A DNA stretch of 32,855 nucleotides from NCBI GenBank assembly GCA_013287095.1, contig JABDEJ010000014.1, positions 166 through 33,020 of the forward strand, written 5' to 3'. Positions 30,478-32,855 of this stretch are shown here, piece after piece. The notes beneath the pieces are model-generated. The model worked only from the letters and a program-made list of their open reading frames with translations. It was not told the DNA's origin and ran no database searches. This DNA comes from Bacteroidota bacterium (lineage in GTDB: Bacteria; Bacteroidota; Bacteroidia; CAILMK01). A program made the translations under genes and the position numbers. Positions within the stretch are counted from its first letter, which is position 1. The number at the start of each line of letters is the position of its first letter.

Positions 30478-31272
30478 TTACAAATCCCTTTTTTTCAAAA
30501 GTAAATAGCTGCCTGCTGTAAATGCAATGATATAAATGCAGCCTACAATAAGCGTGGTTTGTTCCGAAAGTGCTACGGGTATCTTGACAGGCGAAGCCGA
30601 TTTGGCGGCACTTACTAATTTTGCCATATCCGGGTTTGTAACCATATTTGAAAGAATGGCCTTGGGAAAATACTGGGGTATGAGGGTATCATTATGTGAT
30701 AGATACGAAATAAGGACACCCAAAAGCGACTCCAATGGCATATAAAACAAATAGACTATAATGCCTACAGCGGTGCTGCGAATTAAAAACGCAAAAAATA
30801 TAGCCATGCTGATATAGCCAAGAACCTGCACAAAATACCTGCCAATGAGCTGGCTGCCGTCAAATGGATTAGAACCCAAGGTAGAAAACCCGACATAAAA
30901 ACCAACAGCAATGACAGAAAGTGCGACAAAAACCACTGCAAACATGGCAAGGCATACAGCATATAAATGTTTGGCAATAAACACGTCTTTCTTATCAAGT
31001 CCATCAACAATGTGCTGCCGCATGGTACGGTTTTGGTATTCAGAAGTAATAGAAACCATAATAAGTATTCCGATAAATATATTCATAGACCCGGCGGTAT
31101 TTATCAGGCTGGGCCACAGGCTTGCAAAAGTCAGTTTTATCCCGAATTTATTTGACAGGTATAAGCTACTGATCTCGGACAGCACCACCAGGACCATAAA
31201 CAATCCAACAAATATGTAAAATATAGTGGAGCGAGTGTATTTGATATATTCTAAACGAAGAAGCTTTTTCAT
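30478..31272 (-). CDS. ABC-2 type transporter permease
   Basis: 264 aa with about six membrane helices: FYIFVGLFMVLVVLSEISSLYL, a segment at MNIFIGILIMVSIT, the pair around CLAMFAVVFVALSVIAVGF, ISMAIFFAFLIRSTAVGIIVYLFYM, and the last TTLIVGCIYIIAFTAGSYLLL followed by the basic end KKRDL. ITSEYQNRTMRQHIVDGLDKKDVFIAKHL is the ABC-2 signature loop that docks to the ATPase. It overlaps the ATPase gene by four bases (ATGA), so the two are one transcription and translation unit. Substrate not identifiable; ABC-2 pairs export lipids, polysaccharides or antibiotics, or confer bacteriocin immunity. Confidence 0.88.
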   Translation of the reverse strand: MKKLLRLEYIKYTRSTIFYIFVGLFMVLVVLSEISSLYLSNKFGIKLTFASLWPSLINTAGSMNIFIGILIMVSITSEYQNRTMRQHIVDGLDKKDVFIAKHLYAVCLAMFAVVFVALSVIAVGFYVGFSTLGSNPFDGSQLIGRYFVQVLGYISMAIFFAFLIRSTAVGIIVYLFYMPLESLLGVLISYLSHNDTLIPQYFPKAILSNMVTNPDMAKLVSAAKSASPVKIPVALSEQTTLIVGCIYIIAFTAGSYLLLKKRDL

Positions 31273-32186
31273 GATTTGGATGTTAATTCAAGGAACTGTG
31301 TTTCAAGGGCGTGTTTTTCTACAGAAAGGTGATTGAGTACAATTCCTTTTTGGGCAAGGAATTTATTGAGTTCCTGTGCCTGAAACTCGGGCTTTACCTC
31401 AAGCAGCAACATATTGTCCTTCTCTACGATCTTTTCAATATCAGGGTAATCCTGCAAAGCCTGGCGCAGGGCACCTAAATCATCAGCACTTATTTCCACA
31501 CGTTTTTTCCCCTTAATAAACGCTTCTGTTTCACCCTGGTACAGTATATTTCCTTTTTGCAGCACTGCCAGGTGTGTACATACTTTTTCCACCTCGTCAA
31601 GCAAATGGCTTGCGAGAATGATGGTCTGCCCCCTTTCGGCCTCTTCCTTTATTAAGTCCCTCACTTCGGCTATTCCTTGTGGATCAAGGCCATTGGTGGG
31701 TTCATCCAGGATCAATAGTTTTGGGTTGCCAAGCAAAGCATTAGCAATGCCGAGCCGCTGTTTCATCCCGGTAGAAAAAGTCTTGTATTTGCTGTTTTTC
31801 CTTTCCCACAACCCAACTTTTCTTAGCACCCTTTCAATATCAGTGTAAGGCACTTCTTTTATAGTGGCGTTTATTTTCAGGTTATTGTATGCAGATAAAT
31901 AGGTATAAAAATTTGGTCCCTCAATCATGGTTCCTATTTTGCGGCGCTGTGCCGCATCGGCAGCCTCCCCGAACCATTGAAATGTGCCGCCATCTGGAGA
32001 CAATACACTTAGCAGCATCCCCAATGTGGTAGATTTCCCACTGCCATTAGGGCCAAGCAGCCCAAAGACACTTCCTTTCTCTACCTGGAAGGAAATATTG
32101 TTTACGGCAACAAGCCGTCCGAACCGCTTTTGCAGTCCCGTTGCAGATAGTACAATTTCGCTCAATGCTGGGTTATTTGATTTCAT
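31269..32186 (-). CDS. ABC transporter ATP-binding protein
   Basis: 305 aa from the ATG at 32186 (a TTG six bases earlier is possible). Walker A is GPNGSGKST (45-53). The ABC signature is FSTGMKQRLG, Walker B is LLILDEPTNGLDPQG, and the switch His is in ILASHLLDEVEK. The C-terminal ~90 residues (KRVEISADDLGALRQALQDYPDIEKIV...) form the ACT-like tail seen in CcmA/BcrA/NatA-type exporters. It powers the adjacent ABC-2 permease as a presumed homodimer. The BcrA-like tail would fit a drug or lantibiotic exporter, but that is only a suggestion. It is divergent from the cytochrome-like lipoprotein gene. Confidence 0.95.
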   Translation of the reverse strand: MKSNNPALSEIVLSATGLQKRFGRLVAVNNISFQVEKGSVFGLLGPNGSGKSTTLGMLLSVLSPDGGTFQWFGEAADAAQRRKIGTMIEGPNFYTYLSAYNNLKINATIKEVPYTDIERVLRKVGLWERKNSKYKTFSTGMKQRLGIANALLGNPKLLILDEPTNGLDPQGIAEVRDLIKEEAERGQTIILASHLLDEVEKVCTHLAVLQKGNILYQGETEAFIKGKKRVEISADDLGALRQALQDYPDIEKIVEKDNMLLLEVKPEFQAQELNKFLAQKGIVLNHLSVEKHALETQFLELTSKS

Positions 32187-32314
32187 GGGCAATTTAAGAC
32201 GGTTTTCTCAATCCGTTTTAAAAAATATTTCTGTTTTCGAATGTAAGACGGGCTTCTTTCAATAAAGTTACACTTGCCCGAAAGAACATCCCGAAGGTAA
32301 AAGCGCACATTATT

Positions 32315-32322
32315 TATCTTTG
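32315..32322 (+). promoter_or_regulatory. -7 box for the heme lipoprotein gene
   Basis: TATCTTTG is an exact TAnnTTTG match, 20 bases before the ATG at 32343. It excludes the GTG at 32322, which lies in the box itself. Confidence 0.5.
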
Positions 32323-32342
32323 TGATTATTAAACATAGATAC

Positions 32343-32828
32343 ATGATAAAAACATTCTATTTATTGCTTTCAGTTATTGTCTTACAGGCTTGTACCAATA
32401 ATTCAAACAAAGGAGCCAGGCGTGTTGCCCTAGAGAAAAAGGTTGACAGCCTCAATGCTTTTATTCAAAAAATGAAACCAGGCCTTGGCGAACTGATGCT
32501 CGGAGTTCAGGTTCATCACGAAAAACTATGGTTTGCAGGTACCAACATGAACTGGAAACTCGCAGACTTTGAAATCGGAGAAATAAAAGAAACGGTAGAA
32601 CAGGCAAAACAAATAGAAACCGACCGCCCTGAAACCAAAAACCTTGATATGCTTACATCACCTGTAAATGCCATCTCAGAAGCTATTGAAAAGAAGGATG
32701 TTGAAAAATTCAAGCTGGGATATAATAACCTTACGAGTACATGTAATTCCTGCCACCAACTCAATCATTTTGAATTTAATGTGATAAAAACACCAACGGC
32801 ACCGCCTGTTACAGATCAGCAGTTCTGA
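32343..32828 (+). CDS. Small c-type heme lipoprotein, cytochrome c'-like
   Basis: 161 aa. The signal peptide MIKTFYLLLSVIVLQAC ends in a strong lipobox (Cys17). The mature part is mostly helical with one heme-attachment motif, CNSCH (Cys134, Cys137, His138), close to the C-terminus. A C-terminal CxxCH after a long helical region is the layout of the four-helix cytochrome c' family, and the early VQVHHEKLWFAG could supply other contacts. Family knowledge: such proteins bind gases or move electrons in the periplasm. As a lipoprotein it would be membrane-tethered. Heme attachment needs Ccm genes, which are not visible here. The start codon follows from the -7 box at 32315-32322. Confidence 0.82.
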   Translation: MIKTFYLLLSVIVLQACTNNSNKGARRVALEKKVDSLNAFIQKMKPGLGELMLGVQVHHEKLWFAGTNMNWKLADFEIGEIKETVEQAKQIETDRPETKNLDMLTSPVNAISEAIEKKDVEKFKLGYNNLTSTCNSCHQLNHFEFNVIKTPTAPPVTDQQF

Positions 32829-32855
32829 ACTCCAGGCTTTTCAAATAAATGAAAC

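Overview
The window looks like chromosomal DNA from a member of Bacteroidota, probably of the Chitinophagaceae/Sphingobacteriia type. The evidence is: two large proteins with type IX secretion C-terminal sorting domains (YPNP motif, then a short beta-rich domain ending in a basic tail); many small lipoproteins; exact TAnnTTTG -7 promoter boxes before at least a dozen genes with little Shine-Dalgarno signal; and intergenic regions full of palindromes and short word repeats. No rRNA, tRNA, CRISPR array or integrase was recognised.

Layout. 1-957: 3' part of an acetyl-CoA acetyltransferase. 1.0-10.2 kb: surface/secretion block with a 938-aa Asp-box beta-propeller protein, two small lipoproteins either side of a 74-aa XRE regulator, and a 1574-aa secreted lipase-like/beta-helix protein. 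10.26-10.67 kb: copy A of a ~400-bp non-coding repeat whose inverted copy B is at 20.64-21.09 kb. Between the copies: a Tat-exported class V aminotransferase, a methyltransferase-glycosyltransferase fusion, prfA, bioB-bioF, a small membrane protein, an AAC(6')-like acetyltransferase and metG. 21.2-23.9 kb: accessory island with a RelE-type toxin-antitoxin pair, a frameshifted hypoxanthine/uracil-DNA glycosylase fusion, and the mobile mystery protein A/B (XRE + Fic) pair. 24.0-26.8 kb: topoisomerase IV subunit A. 27.0-28.2 kb: overlapping HipA-like kinase and DUF3037 genes. 28.3-32.2 kb: a TPR histidine kinase and an ABC-2 exporter pair. 32.3-32.8 kb: a small lipoprotein with one CxxCH heme motif.

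Housekeeping genes (prfA, metG, parC, bioBF) alternate with accessory two-gene modules. All three two-gene modules (RelE pair, MmpA/MmpB, HipA-like/DUF3037) have overlapping reading frames, as expected of translationally coupled partners.

The most striking unexplained structure is in the spacers. Four loci carry about twelve small hairpins, nearly all with a loop of exactly three bases, different stem sequences and related A/T-rich tails. One unit appears to supply the last codons and stop of bioF, and another the stop of the histidine kinase. Several other spacers hold degenerate 7-mer word tracts, each built from a different word. The best single-gene oddity is a T6 run forming a -1 slippery heptamer exactly where the glycosylase fusion changes frame.
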